DNA of 64,000 nucleotides from Verrucomicrobiia bacterium. Lineage in GTDB: Bacteria > Verrucomicrobiota > Verrucomicrobiia > Limisphaerales > DSYF01. This document shows positions 15,543 to 25,430 of this stretch, in pieces (the first letter of the stretch is position 1; each line of letters opens with the position of its first letter). The DNA lies in NCBI GenBank assembly GCA_035765895.1, contig DASTWL010000078.1, forward strand, positions 1 through 64,000. The letters are read 5' to 3'. Below the pieces are notes generated by a model. It searched no databases and had not been told where the DNA came from. It was given only the letters and a program-made list of their open reading frames with translations. The translations under genes and the position numbers were made by a program.

Positions 15543-16844
15543 TCACGCCGTAATGCGGTCGGTCTTCAGATACGGCCGCAAGGCCTCAGGCACGAGGACA
15601 CTGCCATCTGCCTGCTGATGCGTTTCGATGAGCGCGACAAACAACCGCGCCAGCGCCGTGCCGCTGCCGTTCAGGATGTGCGGGAACTTGTTGGTGCCAT
15701 CCTCGGCCTTGAAACGCAGGTTCATCCGCCGCGCCTGGAAATCCTCGCAGTTCGAGCAGCTCGACACTTCGAGGTAGCTCCCCTGCCCGGGCGCCCAGAC
15801 TTCAAGGTCGTAGGTCTTCGCGCTGCCGAAGCCCATGTCGCCCGTGCAAAGGGAAATGACGCGGTAATGCAGCCCCATCAATTGCAGGATGCGTTCGGCA
15901 TTCGCGACCATCTTTTCCAGTTCGTCGTAACTGCTCTCGGGCTTCACCACCTTGATCAGTTCCACCTTGTCGAACTGGTGCACGCGAATCATGCCGCGCG
16001 TCCCAACACCCGCCGCGCCCGCCTCGCCACGGAAGCACGGCGTGTAGGCACAATAGCGAATCGGCAGTTGTTCGGCCTTGAGAAGCTCCTCACGATGAAT
16101 GTTCGCCACCGGCGTTTCCGCGGTGGGAATCAGGTAAAGCTTGCCCAGGTTCTCCGCCACGTCGCCTTCGGCCACGCCGTAGTATTGATCCTTGAACTTC
16201 GGAAACTGGCCGACGCCCACGAGGCAATGTTCACCGACCATGAACGGCGGCGACACCTCGGTGTAACCGTGCTCGGTCGAATGCAGGTCGAGCATGAACT
16301 GAATCAGCGCGCGTTCCAGCTTTGCGCCCCAATGCGTGTAGAGCAGGAAGCCGCTGCCCGAAAGTTTCGCCGCCCGCGCGAAATCAACGAGCTTCAGACT
16401 CTCGCAGAGTTCCACGTGCGACTTGGGCTGAAACGCGTAGTTCGGCTTCTCCCCATGAACCCGGACGACGGGATTATCCTCCGCCGATTTGCCAATCGCC
16501 ACGGATGCGTGCGGCAGGTTCGGCAGCCCGAGCATCAGCTTGTCGCGGCCCGCTTCCGCCTCGCCCGCCTGCTTGTCCAGCGCCGCAATCTTGTCGCCCA
16601 AATCCTTGGTCTCCGCTTTCTTGGCATTGGCCTCCTCGATTTTCTTTTGCCCCATCAACGCGCCGATTTCCTTCGACACCTTGTTGCGCAGCGCCTTCAA
16701 GGCCTCCACCTCGGCCAGCGCCTTGCGCCGCTGTTCATCGAGCTGAAGAATCGCCTCAATGTGCGCTTCATCGCCACCCTGCCGCGTGGCGAGGCGTTCT
16801 TTGACAAAATCAGGCTGCTTCCGAATCAGATTGATGTCGAGCAT
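15543..16844 (-). CDS. serS: Seryl-tRNA synthetase
   Basis: SerS charges tRNA-Ser and also supplies Ser-tRNA for selenocysteine. The 433-residue class II enzyme begins MLDINLIRKQPDFVKERLA. It has the long N-terminal coiled-coil arm (about residues 30-105, KALAEVEALKALRNKVSKEI) that grips the tRNA variable arm. Catalytic motifs are seen in YLIPTAETPVAN (motif 1 region), YTPCFRGEAGAAGVGTRGMIR (motif 2 region) and LNGSGTALARLFVALIE (motif 3). Length is normal. A promoter-like pair (TTGCTG-17-CATACT) ends 6 nt before the ATG. Confidence 0.97.
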   Translation of the reverse strand: MLDINLIRKQPDFVKERLATRQGGDEAHIEAILQLDEQRRKALAEVEALKALRNKVSKEIGALMGQKKIEEANAKKAETKDLGDKIAALDKQAGEAEAGRDKLMLGLPNLPHASVAIGKSAEDNPVVRVHGEKPNYAFQPKSHVELCESLKLVDFARAAKLSGSGFLLYTHWGAKLERALIQFMLDLHSTEHGYTEVSPPFMVGEHCLVGVGQFPKFKDQYYGVAEGDVAENLGKLYLIPTAETPVANIHREELLKAEQLPIRYCAYTPCFRGEAGAAGVGTRGMIRVHQFDKVELIKVVKPESSYDELEKMVANAERILQLMGLHYRVISLCTGDMGFGSAKTYDLEVWAPGQGSYLEVSSCSNCEDFQARRMNLRFKAEDGTNKFPHILNGSGTALARLFVALIETHQQADGSVLVPEALRPYLKTDRITA

Positions 16845-16850
16845 CGGTCA

Positions 16851-16879
16851 AGTATGGGAAAGCCCCCCCGCAGCAGCAA
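16851..16879 (-). promoter_or_regulatory. Candidate serS promoter, leaderless type
   Basis: On the minus strand TTGCTG (16874-16879), a 17-nt spacer and CATACT (16851-16856) end 6 nt before the serS ATG at 16844. No Shine-Dalgarno sequence is visible. Confidence 0.4.
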
Positions 16880-16965
16880 GCGGGCATTGGACTGCGAAAC
16901 GGCGTGAGGGCAATGCGACCAAGCTGCCGCACGGCCGGAGTTCGCCCGCCCGGACCTCCCCATTA

Positions 16966-16978
16966 TGTGGTATCCACA
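16966..16978. promoter_or_regulatory. Palindrome between serS and the secreted-protein gene
   Basis: TGTGG-TAT-CCACA is a perfect 13-bp inverted repeat in the divergent intergenic region, 30 nt before the GTG at 17008. The size fits an operator, but no regulator can be assigned. Confidence 0.3.
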
Positions 16979-17007
16979 GCGGGTCATTTGTCGCCAATCA
17001 TGACCGC

Positions 17008-17766
17008 GTGCCAGCCACATCACTGCTTCTGCCCCGAAACATCCTCGCCGGCCTCGTCGCATTGTCCCTCGCGCATGCGGCGGCTGCCCCCAACACCGTT
17101 CCGAACATCGCCATCGGCGGCGGGGAGACGGACCCGCACACGCACCTGCGCTTTGAAGGCATTCCGAAGGACGCCAAGCTCGTGCGCGTCAGCACGCATC
17201 TCATCGTGGAGCGGGCGGCTACGAACGGGCTGAACTTCTTCGCCGTCCAGGTGAATTTCCCCAACCAGACCTGGGCGCACGGCGGACCGCAGGTGAATTC
17301 CGGCGCCGAGAAAGCCAACTGGGGCGGACTCGTCAACCGTGGTGGCGGCTCCAAGGATTACGAGGAGGTGAATTGGCAGGAGGATTTGAAGCTCATCGAG
17401 TGCGGCATCGACAAGCCCAACACCGTGCCCTGGAAATGGGAACGAGACCGGGAATACATCCTGACCGTCGAACGCGGCCAGCAGGTCAAACTGCCGGCGG
17501 GAACCAATGCGCATTTCAAGGTCAGCGTGCCGGAGCGCACCATGTGGCGGTGGAACTTCACCATCCAGCCTGTGGACGGGAAAGAGCAGGATAGCTACAG
17601 CGCGTTCATCTACGATTCGGCGGACCACTTCCGCAGCTTCTACCTCTGGAACGAGTCCGGCTACGGCTCGACCAGCAAGGAACAACACACCAAATGGTCC
17701 CTGCCGACCTACCGGACCGCCGACGACCCCGAAGACAAAGTGCCTGCTGGCTGGAAAAGATTCTGA
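17008..17766 (+). CDS. Secreted protein of unknown function
   Basis: A GTG at 17008 gives a 252-residue product with a clear signal peptide (SLLLPRNILAGLVALSLAHAAAA) and a 225-residue mature part. An open extension to 16759 runs over serS and is not credible. The mature part is beta-rich with many Trp and aromatic residues (DPHTHLRFEGIPKDAK, FFAVQVNFPNQTWAHGG, WKWERDREYILTVERG, SAFIYDSADHFRSFYLWNES). The pattern recalls extracellular beta-sandwich domains such as those in DUF3472-type proteins, but I cannot place it in a family. The start codon is the main uncertainty. Confidence 0.65.
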   Translation: MPATSLLLPRNILAGLVALSLAHAAAAPNTVPNIAIGGGETDPHTHLRFEGIPKDAKLVRVSTHLIVERAATNGLNFFAVQVNFPNQTWAHGGPQVNSGAEKANWGGLVNRGGGSKDYEEVNWQEDLKLIECGIDKPNTVPWKWERDREYILTVERGQQVKLPAGTNAHFKVSVPERTMWRWNFTIQPVDGKEQDSYSAFIYDSADHFRSFYLWNESGYGSTSKEQHTKWSLPTYRTADDPEDKVPAGWKRF

Positions 17767-17888
17767 CCGGCTGGCTCAAGTCAAAACAATCTGGCTTGCG
17801 ATGGCGACCAGCAACTCCAACGCCTGTGCGACGCACACTGCCGGTTTGCCTGCCTTCTCTTTTTTCGAGAATGGCCACATTGCTTTAC

Positions 17889-18010
17889 GTAGCGCAGCCG
17901 TCCCCGCCTGCGAGTTCCGGCGGCGTCTCGCCGCCAGAACGTGCCTGTTGCGTGGCGCGAACTGGCACCGGGACGGTGCCCGAACTCGCAGCCGAGGGCG
18001 GCCGCGCTAC
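17889..18010. repeat. Cloverleaf-like palindromic repeat element
   Basis: Outer arms of 29 nt, 17889-17917 (GTAGCGCAGCC...GAGTTC) and 17982-18010, are inverted copies with 25 of 29 positions matching. The interior holds two further perfect 7-bp hairpins: GGCGGCG/CGCCGCC (17919-17935) and GGCACCG/CGGTGCC (17964-17980). The whole 122-bp element can fold into a three-armed structure. It fills most of the 356-nt gap between two convergent genes. The form suggests a dispersed REP/BIME- or MITE-like unit, but only one copy is in the window. Confidence 0.7.
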
Positions 18011-18122
18011 ACCCGCTGGGGCGAACCACAACGCTCAGGCTCTCGCCGGGCAGAAGCCGGGCCGTGGCCAGCGAGTTGACTCACGGTTGATTGCAGCAGC
18101 ACAACGTGACACCGGCTGCCGC

Positions 18123-19901
18123 TCACTGCACCGCCCGGAGAATTCCGTTCATGAAAACCAGGTTCTTCGTCCCCGAAGGCACGGTCACGGTGAGATTCGT
18201 GCTCAGGCCGCCAACGATGGCATTGGCATTCAGTCCGGTCAGCCCACCGCCGTCGCCGCTGAGCGTGTTGGCGAAAACGAACGTGGATGACGTGCTGTTG
18301 GTCAGCAGAGTCAGGTTGTTGTTGCCCGAATTCACGCACGCCAGGTCGGGTCTGCCATCGTTGTTGGCGTCGAGGGAAACGACCGAATACGGACTGGAGC
18401 CCGTGACCGGGGAGGCCCCCACGATGAACCCGCCCTGGCCATCGTTGAGCAGCACGGTCAACGAAGCGGCGTTGTAGTTGGCGCTGATGATATCCATTTT
18501 GCCGTCGCCATTGAGGTCGGCAGCAATCACGCAATAGGGCTGGCTCCCGACCGCAGGCGAGGCGGCCACGGCAAAACCGCCGAGGCCATTGTTCGTCAGC
18601 ACGGTCAACGAGTCGCTGAACACATTCGCGCTGATTAAATCCATCTTGCCGTCGCCGTTGATGTCCGCTGCGGTCACCGAAATGGGCGAAAGGCCCACGA
18701 CGGGTGAGGAACTCAACACAAAGCCGCCGCTGCCGTTGTTGGTGAGAATGGTCAGCGAGTTGGCGTTCGCGTTCGCGCTGATGAGATCCATCTTGCCGTC
18801 GTTGTTCACGTCCGCCGTGGTCACGGAATACGGCGACAGGCCAACGGCCGGAGTCGAAGCAACCACGAAACCGCCGAGGCCGTTGTTCGTCAGGACCGTC
18901 AAGGCATTGGAGCTGGTGTTGGCTGTGATGATGTCCTTTTTGCCATCGCCGTTGACGTCCGCTGTGATGACGGAGCGCGGGCTGCCGCCGATGATGACCT
19001 GACTGGGACTCCCATAGCCGCCGCTGCCATTGTTGGTCAGCACCGACAGGCTGCCGACCGTGAGATTGACGCTGATGAGGTCAGGCTTGCTGTCGCCATT
19101 CACATCGTCTGCGGTCACCGCATAAGGGCCGTTGCCAGAAAGCGGTGAGGACGAGAGAACAAACCGGCCGCCACCCGCGTTCGTCAATACCGTGAGCGAG
19201 AAGTCGCTGAAGTTGGCGCTGATCAGGTCCATCTTTCCGTCCTGGTTGACGTCCGCCTTTGTGACCGAAAGCGGCGTGGGGCCAACGCCCGGCGCAGATG
19301 CGAAGACGAAATTGGCCCGATTGGTCACGATGGTGATGAGCCCGCCGGAATTCACATTCATGAAGCTCAGATTCGTCACGCCCGAACCATCACCGTAGAA
19401 CGTGCCGGTAATGTTCACCCCGCTCGCACCGTTCGTCAGCACGCCCGACGGCAATCCGGACAACGGAATAACCCCGCTCACCTGGCTGCCGGACACCGTT
19501 CCGCTGATGTTGCTGGCCGTGTTGGCGAACATGGCGTAAGGCGCGGGCGTGAGCGGCTGGCGCGGGCTCAAGTTGGTGAAGGCGCCACCGTTCTTCTGCA
19601 CCGCGATTTCCAGCCAGCGCGGGCCGCCATCGAACACGCTCCCGAAGTTGAGCGGCACTGTGAACACACCATTGCTGACCGCGACGCTGGCCGGCCCCTG
19701 GTTGCCCAGCAAATTGCCGTTGGTCGGCGCATCATAGAGATAAAACGCCATGCCGTAGTTCGTGCCATTGGCGGCGCTGCCATCTTCAGTCAGGCGCCCC
19801 TGATAGGTAAACGTTGTGCCTTGGGCGAAAACCGTCAGAGGCACCCACGCGCCGGCAAAACCCATCCCCACGAGAAGTTTGAGCATTGGTTTCATAAGCA
19901 T
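18123..19901 (-). CDS. Secreted FG-GAP/VCBS repeat protein
   Basis: This 592-residue protein has a signal peptide (residues 1-26, ending TVFAQG). A domain of about 150 residues follows (FTYQGRLTEDGSAANG, LYDAPTNG, PLTPAPYAMFANTA), which is common at the start of verrucomicrobial surface proteins. Residues of about 215-560 form seven repeats with a period of exactly 49 residues. Each holds a calcium-loop motif such as ADVNGDGKKDIITAN followed by LTVLTNN. These FG-GAP-like units build a beta-propeller and bind calcium. The C-terminus returns to the LSGDGGGLTGLNANAI type. A surface or secreted binding role is inferred. Confidence 0.85.
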   Translation of the reverse strand: MLMKPMLKLLVGMGFAGAWVPLTVFAQGTTFTYQGRLTEDGSAANGTNYGMAFYLYDAPTNGNLLGNQGPASVAVSNGVFTVPLNFGSVFDGGPRWLEIAVQKNGGAFTNLSPRQPLTPAPYAMFANTASNISGTVSGSQVSGVIPLSGLPSGVLTNGASGVNITGTFYGDGSGVTNLSFMNVNSGGLITIVTNRANFVFASAPGVGPTPLSVTKADVNQDGKMDLISANFSDFSLTVLTNAGGGRFVLSSSPLSGNGPYAVTADDVNGDSKPDLISVNLTVGSLSVLTNNGSGGYGSPSQVIIGGSPRSVITADVNGDGKKDIITANTSSNALTVLTNNGLGGFVVASTPAVGLSPYSVTTADVNNDGKMDLISANANANSLTILTNNGSGGFVLSSSPVVGLSPISVTAADINGDGKMDLISANVFSDSLTVLTNNGLGGFAVAASPAVGSQPYCVIAADLNGDGKMDIISANYNAASLTVLLNDGQGGFIVGASPVTGSSPYSVVSLDANNDGRPDLACVNSGNNNLTLLTNSTSSTFVFANTLSGDGGGLTGLNANAIVGGLSTNLTVTVPSGTKNLVFMNGILRAVQ

Positions 19902-20064
19902 TGAAGGAAGACGCCATTAGGTCGGGTGACCGGGGCGGTTGTGGCAGATTTCCGCCGGCGCGTCAATGAGCCTGATGACTTATCGCTCAGGTCAGGTGTT
20001 CGAACTGATTGTGGTCGGTGCCCGACACGCCACATTCTGAACGCCAGCCGGACCATTCCTCGCT

Positions 20065-20092
20065 TTGACTCCCCCGCGCCAATTCTTATCCT
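20065..20092 (+). promoter_or_regulatory. Candidate aroB promoter, leaderless type
   Basis: TTGACT (20065-20070), a 16-nt spacer and TATCCT (20087-20092) end 6 nt before the GTG start of aroB at 20099, so transcription would begin at or next to the start codon. Confidence 0.55.
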
Positions 20093-20098
20093 GCGGGC

Positions 20099-21211
20099 GT
20101 GCGCACTGTTCAAGTCCCGCTGGGCCAACGCAGTTACCCGATCAAGATCGCTCCGAAGTTTCTGTCCCGCCTCGGCGAAGAATGCCGGCGCCGGCAACTC
20201 GGCCAGCGCTGCGCCGTCATCACCGACGCGACCGTCGGGCCGCTGTTCGCCCCGCGGGTGCTGACCAGCCTGAAACGCGCGGGCTTTGCGCCCGTGCTCA
20301 TCACCGTCCCCGCCGGTGAAACCGCCAAACGTCTCACGAACGTCCAGCGCTGCTACGATCAGCTGGCGGCCAACCGATTGGAACGGCAGTCGTTCATTGT
20401 GGCGCTCGGGGGCGGCGTGGTGGGCGACCTCGCGGGTTTTGTGGCGGCCACGTATTTGCGCGGCATTCCGTTCGTGCAAGTGCCCACCACGTTGCTGGCG
20501 CAGGTGGACAGTTCGGTCGGCGGCAAGACCGGCGTGAATCTCAAGGCGGGCAAAAATCTCGTCGGCGCCTTCCATCAGCCGCGGCTTGTGTTGTGCGACC
20601 TGGACACGTTCCGCACGTTGCCGCCGCGCGAATACCGGGCCGGCCTCGCCGAAGTCATCAAATACGGCATCATTTACGACGAACCGCTTTTCCGGCGGCT
20701 CGAGCGCGACCTGCCGCAACTCCTGCGCCGGCAAACGGCCCGGCTGGAACCTGTCATCGCCCGATGCTGCGAAATCAAAGCGGAAGTCGTGGCACAGGAT
20801 GAAACCGAGGGCGGGTTGCGGGCGATTTTGAATTTCGGCCACACGATTGGCCACGCGCTCGAGGCGATTTCGAGTTACGGCCAATATCTCCACGGCGAGG
20901 CCATCTCGATTGGCCAGATCGCGGCCGCTCAATTGTCGGTGACACTGGTCGGGTTGCCCGCCGCCGACGCCGCGCGGATCACGACGTTGTTCCGGCGCGC
21001 GGGATTGCCCACCAGGGTGACGCTGTCCGCCCGCCGGCGCCGCGCCCTGTTTGACGCGATGCGGCTCGACAAAAAGGTCAGTGCCGGCGAGGTGAAATTC
21101 GTGCTGGCCCGGCGCATCGGAAATGTGGTCTGGGGCCAGCGCGTGAGCGACGCGCAGATTCACGCCGCATTGGACGCCGTCGGCGAACGTCAACCGCAAC
21201 GCCACACATGA
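20099..21211 (+). CDS. aroB: 3-dehydroquinate synthase
   Basis: AroB converts DAHP to 3-dehydroquinate, step two of the shikimate pathway, using NAD+ and a divalent metal. The 370-residue product has ALGGGVVGDLAGFVAATYLRGI, QVPTTLLAQVDSSVGGKTGVN and the metal ligands in LAEVIKYGII, FGHTIGHALE and LHGEAISIG. The start is GTG, placed by family length and a promoter-like pair 6 nt upstream. The stop overlaps the next gene's ATG by 4 nt, so at least three genes (aroB, the 198-residue protein, the fucokinase) look cotranscribed. Confidence 0.96.
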   Translation: MRTVQVPLGQRSYPIKIAPKFLSRLGEECRRRQLGQRCAVITDATVGPLFAPRVLTSLKRAGFAPVLITVPAGETAKRLTNVQRCYDQLAANRLERQSFIVALGGGVVGDLAGFVAATYLRGIPFVQVPTTLLAQVDSSVGGKTGVNLKAGKNLVGAFHQPRLVLCDLDTFRTLPPREYRAGLAEVIKYGIIYDEPLFRRLERDLPQLLRRQTARLEPVIARCCEIKAEVVAQDETEGGLRAILNFGHTIGHALEAISSYGQYLHGEAISIGQIAAAQLSVTLVGLPAADAARITTLFRRAGLPTRVTLSARRRRALFDAMRLDKKVSAGEVKFVLARRIGNVVWGQRVSDAQIHAALDAVGERQPQRHT

Positions 21212-21804
21212 GCTCGGTCAGCGAAACCATCGTCCGCGAATACTTCGAGCTGCACGAGTTCCTCGTGCGGCAGCACCGCAAATACATCGCGCAGACCAAA
21301 CGCGAGGATGACGACATTGATTTCTTCGTCCTCAATCCGCACCCGCAAAAATCCGCGGCGCCACTGCCCTTCGTGCTGAGCTCGGGGGATTTGCCGCGCG
21401 TGGAGCGCGCCATCGTCGTGGTGAAGGGCTGGCACACGGAGACATTCAGCCCGGCGGTCCTGATGAATGCGCCCGAAATTTTTCGCTTCGTTGAACCGGC
21501 CACGTTCAAACAGGCGGCCCGGGCGTTTGGCGAGGAGGGGACGCCGCTGAAAATCCTCGTTGTGCCGGCGCTGCCACAGGGCGCCGAGGCGCGCGACCAA
21601 AGCGTTGCGCTGCTGCGCGCCAAGGGCATTGATGCCGTGATCCCCTTCCGCACCATGCTCGCAGAATTGATCGAGAAGACCGAAACGAACCGCAACTATC
21701 AGAAGTCGGACCTGCTCCAGGTGGTGCGCATTCTGAAGAACTACGAGTTCTTCAAGGAACCGCAGATGGAGTTGTTCAAGCCGCGGAAGGCCCGGCGCTC
21801 CTGA
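21208..21804 (+). CDS. Conserved-looking protein of unknown function
   Basis: This 198-residue soluble protein is coupled to aroB by an ATGA overlap and precedes the fucokinase gene by 6 nt. It opens with helical ETIVREYFELHEFLVRQHRK and continues with alternating strands and helices (IDFFVLNPHPQ, RAIVVVKGWHTETFSP, LKILVVPALPQGAEARDQSV, GIDAVIPFRTMLAELIE). The pattern 'I.FF(V/L)LNP' plus 'VKGWHTE' may define a small family, possibly nuclease-like or Rossmann-like. I do not recognise it and assign no function. Confidence 0.75.
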   Translation: MSSVSETIVREYFELHEFLVRQHRKYIAQTKREDDDIDFFVLNPHPQKSAAPLPFVLSSGDLPRVERAIVVVKGWHTETFSPAVLMNAPEIFRFVEPATFKQAARAFGEEGTPLKILVVPALPQGAEARDQSVALLRAKGIDAVIPFRTMLAELIEKTETNRNYQKSDLLQVVRILKNYEFFKEPQMELFKPRKARRS

Positions 21805-21810
21805 GTTCGC

Positions 21811-24702
21811 ATGGCTTGTCCCATCCAGCGCCTGCTTTCCCTGCCGCCGGGCATGGCCCGCGAGTTCGAAACGCTCGAAGCCAAACCGCGTCCAGCGTGG
21901 TTTGCCACCAGCGATCCCGCCGGGCACAAGCTCGGCTCGGGCGGCGGCACCGCGCATTTGCTGGCCGAGGCCTGGCGGCAAACCGGCGCGAGCCGGAGCT
22001 TCGGTGACTGGCTGGCGGCCAGCCGCAAGCTGCTCATCCACGGCGGCGGCCAGAGCCGGCGCCTGCCCAGCTACGCGCCGGTGGGCAAACTGCTGCTGCC
22101 CGTGCCCGTGTTCCGCTGGTCCTACGGCCAGCGCCTCGACCAGACCCTGCTCGACGTGCAATTGCCCGATTATGAGCGGGTGCTGGCGCACGCCGGTCCC
22201 CGAACCGCCGCCATGATCACCAGTGGCGACGTGCTGCTGCGTTTCGCGCGCGAGCTGCCGCCGTTTCCGGACGTGGATGTGTTGGGCCTTGGCATGTGGG
22301 TGACGCCCGAGAAGGCCCGGGATTTTGGCGTTTTCTTTTCCCCGCGCGCCCGGCCCACGGAACTCGCGTTCTTTCTGCAAAAGCCGGAGCCGGCGACAAT
22401 TCGGAGCCGTGCCGGACAGTTCTTTCATCTTGTGGACACGGGCATGTGGCTGCTCAGCGGACGCGCGGTGCGGGTGCTGATGGCGAAGTGCGGCTGGCAG
22501 GAGGCGGGGCAGCAATTTGCCGGCGCGACCGCAAGTCAATATGAGCTGTATGCGCAATTCGGCCTCTCGCTGGGTTCGCAACCGCAGGTGCCCGATCCGG
22601 AAATCGCGTCACTGACCTCCGCCGTCCTGCCGCTGCCTGAGGCGGAGTTCTATCACTTCGGCACCAGCCGACAGTTGATCGAGTCGGTGGCTGCGCTGCA
22701 AAATCTCGAACTGGATGAAACCAAACTCGGCCTCGTGGGCGCCAAACGCCATCCGGACCAGTTCGTGCAGAATGCGCAGTTCGACTATCCGCTGAAACTG
22801 GAGGAGAACCATACCCTGTGGATTGAAAACAGCGCGGTGCCGGCAACGTGGCGGCTTGCCCACGAACATGTATTCACCGGCGTGCCGCCGAACGCCTGGG
22901 ATTTGCGGCTGGAGCCGGGCGTGTGTCTGGATTTTGTGCCCGTGGGCGGGACAGAAGTCTGCCTGCGCGCCTACGGTTTTGAAGACACCTTCAGCGGCGC
23001 GTTGAGCCACGCCGGAACCCAATGGTTTGGACGCCCGGCGGCCCAATGGTTTGCGGCCCGTGGCATTGCTCCCACAAACGCTGGCGAGGGCGACATCCAA
23101 CTCGCAAAGCTTTTTCCAGTCCTCACGCCGGACGCCATCGATCCCCGGTTCATCGAATGGCTCTTTGCCGCGCAGCCCGTCGCCAATCCACAGTTTGCGC
23201 AGCGCTGGCTCGGCGCGCGCCGGCTTTCGGCGCAGGATCTCGGTGAGCAGGCCAATCTGCGCCGGCTTTACCAGCAGCGCGACCACCGCCGCCGCGCCTG
23301 CCTCGAACCGCTGCTGCGCAATGGCCGCTGGAGCGTTTTTTACCGGCTCGACCTGCAGCAGACCGCCCGCGATTTTGCCCAAACCGGCGAACCGTTGCCG
23401 CCGGCCGATTTGCACGACGACGATGAGCCGCTGCATTTCGTGCATGACGAAATGTTTCGCGCCGCGGTGCAGCGGGAACGGCAGGACCCAAACTGGCCGG
23501 CACACGAGGCGAAGGCCTTTGCGCTGCTGCGGGAGATGATCATCCGCGAGACGCAACTTTCGCCCGCGGTGCCCCGTGCGTGTGTGCAGGAAGACCAGAT
23601 TGTCTGGGGCCGCAGTCCGGTGCGGCTGGACCTGGCGGGCGGCTGGACGGACACGCCGCCCTATTGTCTGGAGCACGGTGGGCAGGTCCTCAACCTGGCC
23701 GTGGACCTGAACGGGCAGCCGCCGATTCAGGTATTCGCCAAGCTGAGCGCGCGTCTCGAACTGGTGGTGCGCTCGATCGATCTGGGCGTGGAGCAGCGGC
23801 TCACCTCCTACGAGCAACTGGACACGTTCGCGGAACCGGGCAGCGAGTTTGGTCTGGCCAAGGCGGCCCTGGCGCTGGCCGGTTTTCTGCCCCGGTTTCA
23901 CGGCGACAGCGAATTCCGTTCGCTGCCCGAACAACTCCGCACTTTTGGGGGCGGCATCGAGCTGTCCATGCTGTCCGCCGTGCCGAAGGGCTCGGGGCTC
24001 GGCACAAGCAGCATTCTCGCCGCCACGCTGCTTGCCACGCTCGGCGATTTGTGCGGGCTGGGCTGGGACCGGCACGCGCTGTTTCAACGCACCCTGGCCC
24101 TGGAACAGATGTTGACCACTGGCGGCGGCTGGCAGGATCAGGCGGGCGCCATCTTCGGCGGCGTGAAGCTGATCGAGACATCCGCCGGGCTGGCGCAAAC
24201 GCCCAAGGTCCGCTGGCTGCCGAGCACCTTGTTTGGCGCCGGTCACGCGAACACAACCGTGCTGCTCTACTACACCGGCCTGACCCGCCTGGCGAAAAAC
24301 ATCCTGCAAGAAATCGTGCGTGGCATGTTCTTGAACTCGCCCGCGCATCTCCGGATTCTGGAAGAGATTGGCGCCAATGCCGGCCGTTGCTTCAACGCCA
24401 TCCAGCACTGTGATCGGGCCGGGCTTGAAGCAGCCATCCGCACCAGCTGGCGGCTGAACCAGGAACTCGACGCCGGCACGAACCCGCCCGAAGTCGCCGC
24501 CGTCCTTGAATGCATCGCCCCGTGGATGGCTGCCGGCAAATTGCTGGGCGCCGGCGGTGGCGGCTTCCTGCTGATTCTGGCGCACGTCGAAACCGCGGCC
24601 CGGCACATCCGGCAGACATTGACCAGCGCCCCGCCCAATCCGCGCGCCCGCTTCGTGGACGTGACCTTGTCGGAAGCCGGACTGGAATTGACGCGCAGTT
24701 GA
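21811..24702 (+). CDS. fkp: Bifunctional fucokinase / fucose-1-phosphate guanylyltransferase
   Basis: Such enzymes turn free L-fucose into fucose-1-phosphate and then GDP-fucose, the salvage route known from Bacteroides Fkp and plant FKGP. The 963-residue length matches Fkp. The N-terminal half has the nucleotidyltransferase signature ([35 protein letters not shown]). The C-terminal half is a GHMP kinase with [54 protein letters not shown] and [13 protein letters not shown]. The linker carries [21 protein letters not shown]. It is downstream of aroB in the same run of genes. It implies fucosylated surface glycans or fucose scavenging. Confidence 0.92.
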   Translation: MACPIQRLLSLPPGMAREFETLEAKPRPAWFATSDPAGHKLGSGGGTAHLLAEAWRQTGASRSFGDWLAASRKLLIHGGGQSRRLPSYAPVGKLLLPVPVFRWSYGQRLDQTLLDVQLPDYERVLAHAGPRTAAMITSGDVLLRFARELPPFPDVDVLGLGMWVTPEKARDFGVFFSPRARPTELAFFLQKPEPATIRSRAGQFFHLVDTGMWLLSGRAVRVLMAKCGWQEAGQQFAGATASQYELYAQFGLSLGSQPQVPDPEIASLTSAVLPLPEAEFYHFGTSRQLIESVAALQNLELDETKLGLVGAKRHPDQFVQNAQFDYPLKLEENHTLWIENSAVPATWRLAHEHVFTGVPPNAWDLRLEPGVCLDFVPVGGTEVCLRAYGFEDTFSGALSHAGTQWFGRPAAQWFAARGIAPTNAGEGDIQLAKLFPVLTPDAIDPRFIEWLFAAQPVANPQFAQRWLGARRLSAQDLGEQANLRRLYQQRDHRRRACLEPLLRNGRWSVFYRLDLQQTARDFAQTGEPLPPADLHDDDEPLHFVHDEMFRAAVQRERQDPNWPAHEAKAFALLREMIIRETQLSPAVPRACVQEDQIVWGRSPVRLDLAGGWTDTPPYCLEHGGQVLNLAVDLNGQPPIQVFAKLSARLELVVRSIDLGVEQRLTSYEQLDTFAEPGSEFGLAKAALALAGFLPRFHGDSEFRSLPEQLRTFGGGIELSMLSAVPKGSGLGTSSILAATLLATLGDLCGLGWDRHALFQRTLALEQMLTTGGGWQDQAGAIFGGVKLIETSAGLAQTPKVRWLPSTLFGAGHANTTVLLYYTGLTRLAKNILQEIVRGMFLNSPAHLRILEEIGANAGRCFNAIQHCDRAGLEAAIRTSWRLNQELDAGTNPPEVAAVLECIAPWMAAGKLLGAGGGGFLLILAHVETAARHIRQTLTSAPPNPRARFVDVTLSEAGLELTRS

Positions 24703-24795
24703 AGCGGTTGCGGGTCGGCCGATATTCACCGGCTTCTCATTACCGGCTCCCGGAGGCCGGATTTCCCCGGCGCGAGGTCAAGGGTTTCTCCGGGA

Positions 24796-24823
24796 TTGCA
24801 ACGACGCTTTTCGCAGGTAAATT
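24796..24823 (+). promoter_or_regulatory. Candidate promoter of the glutamine amidotransferase gene
   Basis: TTGCAA (24796-24801), a 16-nt spacer and TAAATT (24818-24823) end 7 nt before the ATG at 24831. No ribosome binding site is visible, so this is the leaderless pattern. Confidence 0.5.
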
Positions 24824-24830
24824 CCCAACC

Positions 24831-25397
24831 ATGTTGCTGGTCATCGATAACTACGATTCGTTCACCTATAACATCGTCCAGTATCTGGGCGAGATGCAGG
24901 TGAAGATGGAGGTTTTCCGCAATGATCAGATCAGCATTGACCAGATTCGGGCGCTGAAGCCGGAGCGCATTTTGGTGTCGCCCGGCCCGTGCTCACCGCG
25001 CGAGGCGGGATTGTCCAACGAAATCATCCGCGCGTTTGGCCCGACGACGCCGCTGTTTGGCGTATGCCTGGGCCATCAATGCATCGGCCATGCCTACGGG
25101 GCCAACGTCATCGTCAACAACCGCATGATGCACGGCAAAACCTCGCCCATCCGGCATAATGGGAAGGATTTGTTCGAGGGGATGCCGAATCCGTTCGAGG
25201 CCACGCGCTACCATTCGCTGGTGATCGAGCGCAGCACCCTGCCGGACTGCCTTGAAATCACGGCCGAAACGCAGGAAGGCGAAATCATGGGCGTGCGGCA
25301 CAAGGAATTTCCGGTCTGGGGCGTCCAATTCCATCCGGAAAGCATCCTGACCGAGAACGGTCGCACCATTCTGCGGAACTTTTTGAAACTGCGCTGA
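24831..25397 (+). CDS. Anthranilate/aminodeoxychorismate synthase glutamine amidotransferase
   Basis: This 188-residue class I amidotransferase supplies ammonia from glutamine to anthranilate synthase (TrpG) or aminodeoxychorismate synthase (PabA). Motifs are [35 protein letters not shown], the nucleophile loop [15 protein letters not shown] and the His-Glu dyad in [10 protein letters not shown]. The partner TrpE/PabB is not next to it, so trpG and pabA cannot be separated here; a shared subunit is possible. The ATG at 24831 is the family start; the frame opens much earlier, inside the fucokinase gene. Confidence 0.93.
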   Translation: MLLVIDNYDSFTYNIVQYLGEMQVKMEVFRNDQISIDQIRALKPERILVSPGPCSPREAGLSNEIIRAFGPTTPLFGVCLGHQCIGHAYGANVIVNNRMMHGKTSPIRHNGKDLFEGMPNPFEATRYHSLVIERSTLPDCLEITAETQEGEIMGVRHKEFPVWGVQFHPESILTENGRTILRNFLKLR

Positions 25398-25430
25398 CCC
25401 ATCCCGGCGCGCCAGCGTCTTAATATTGCC

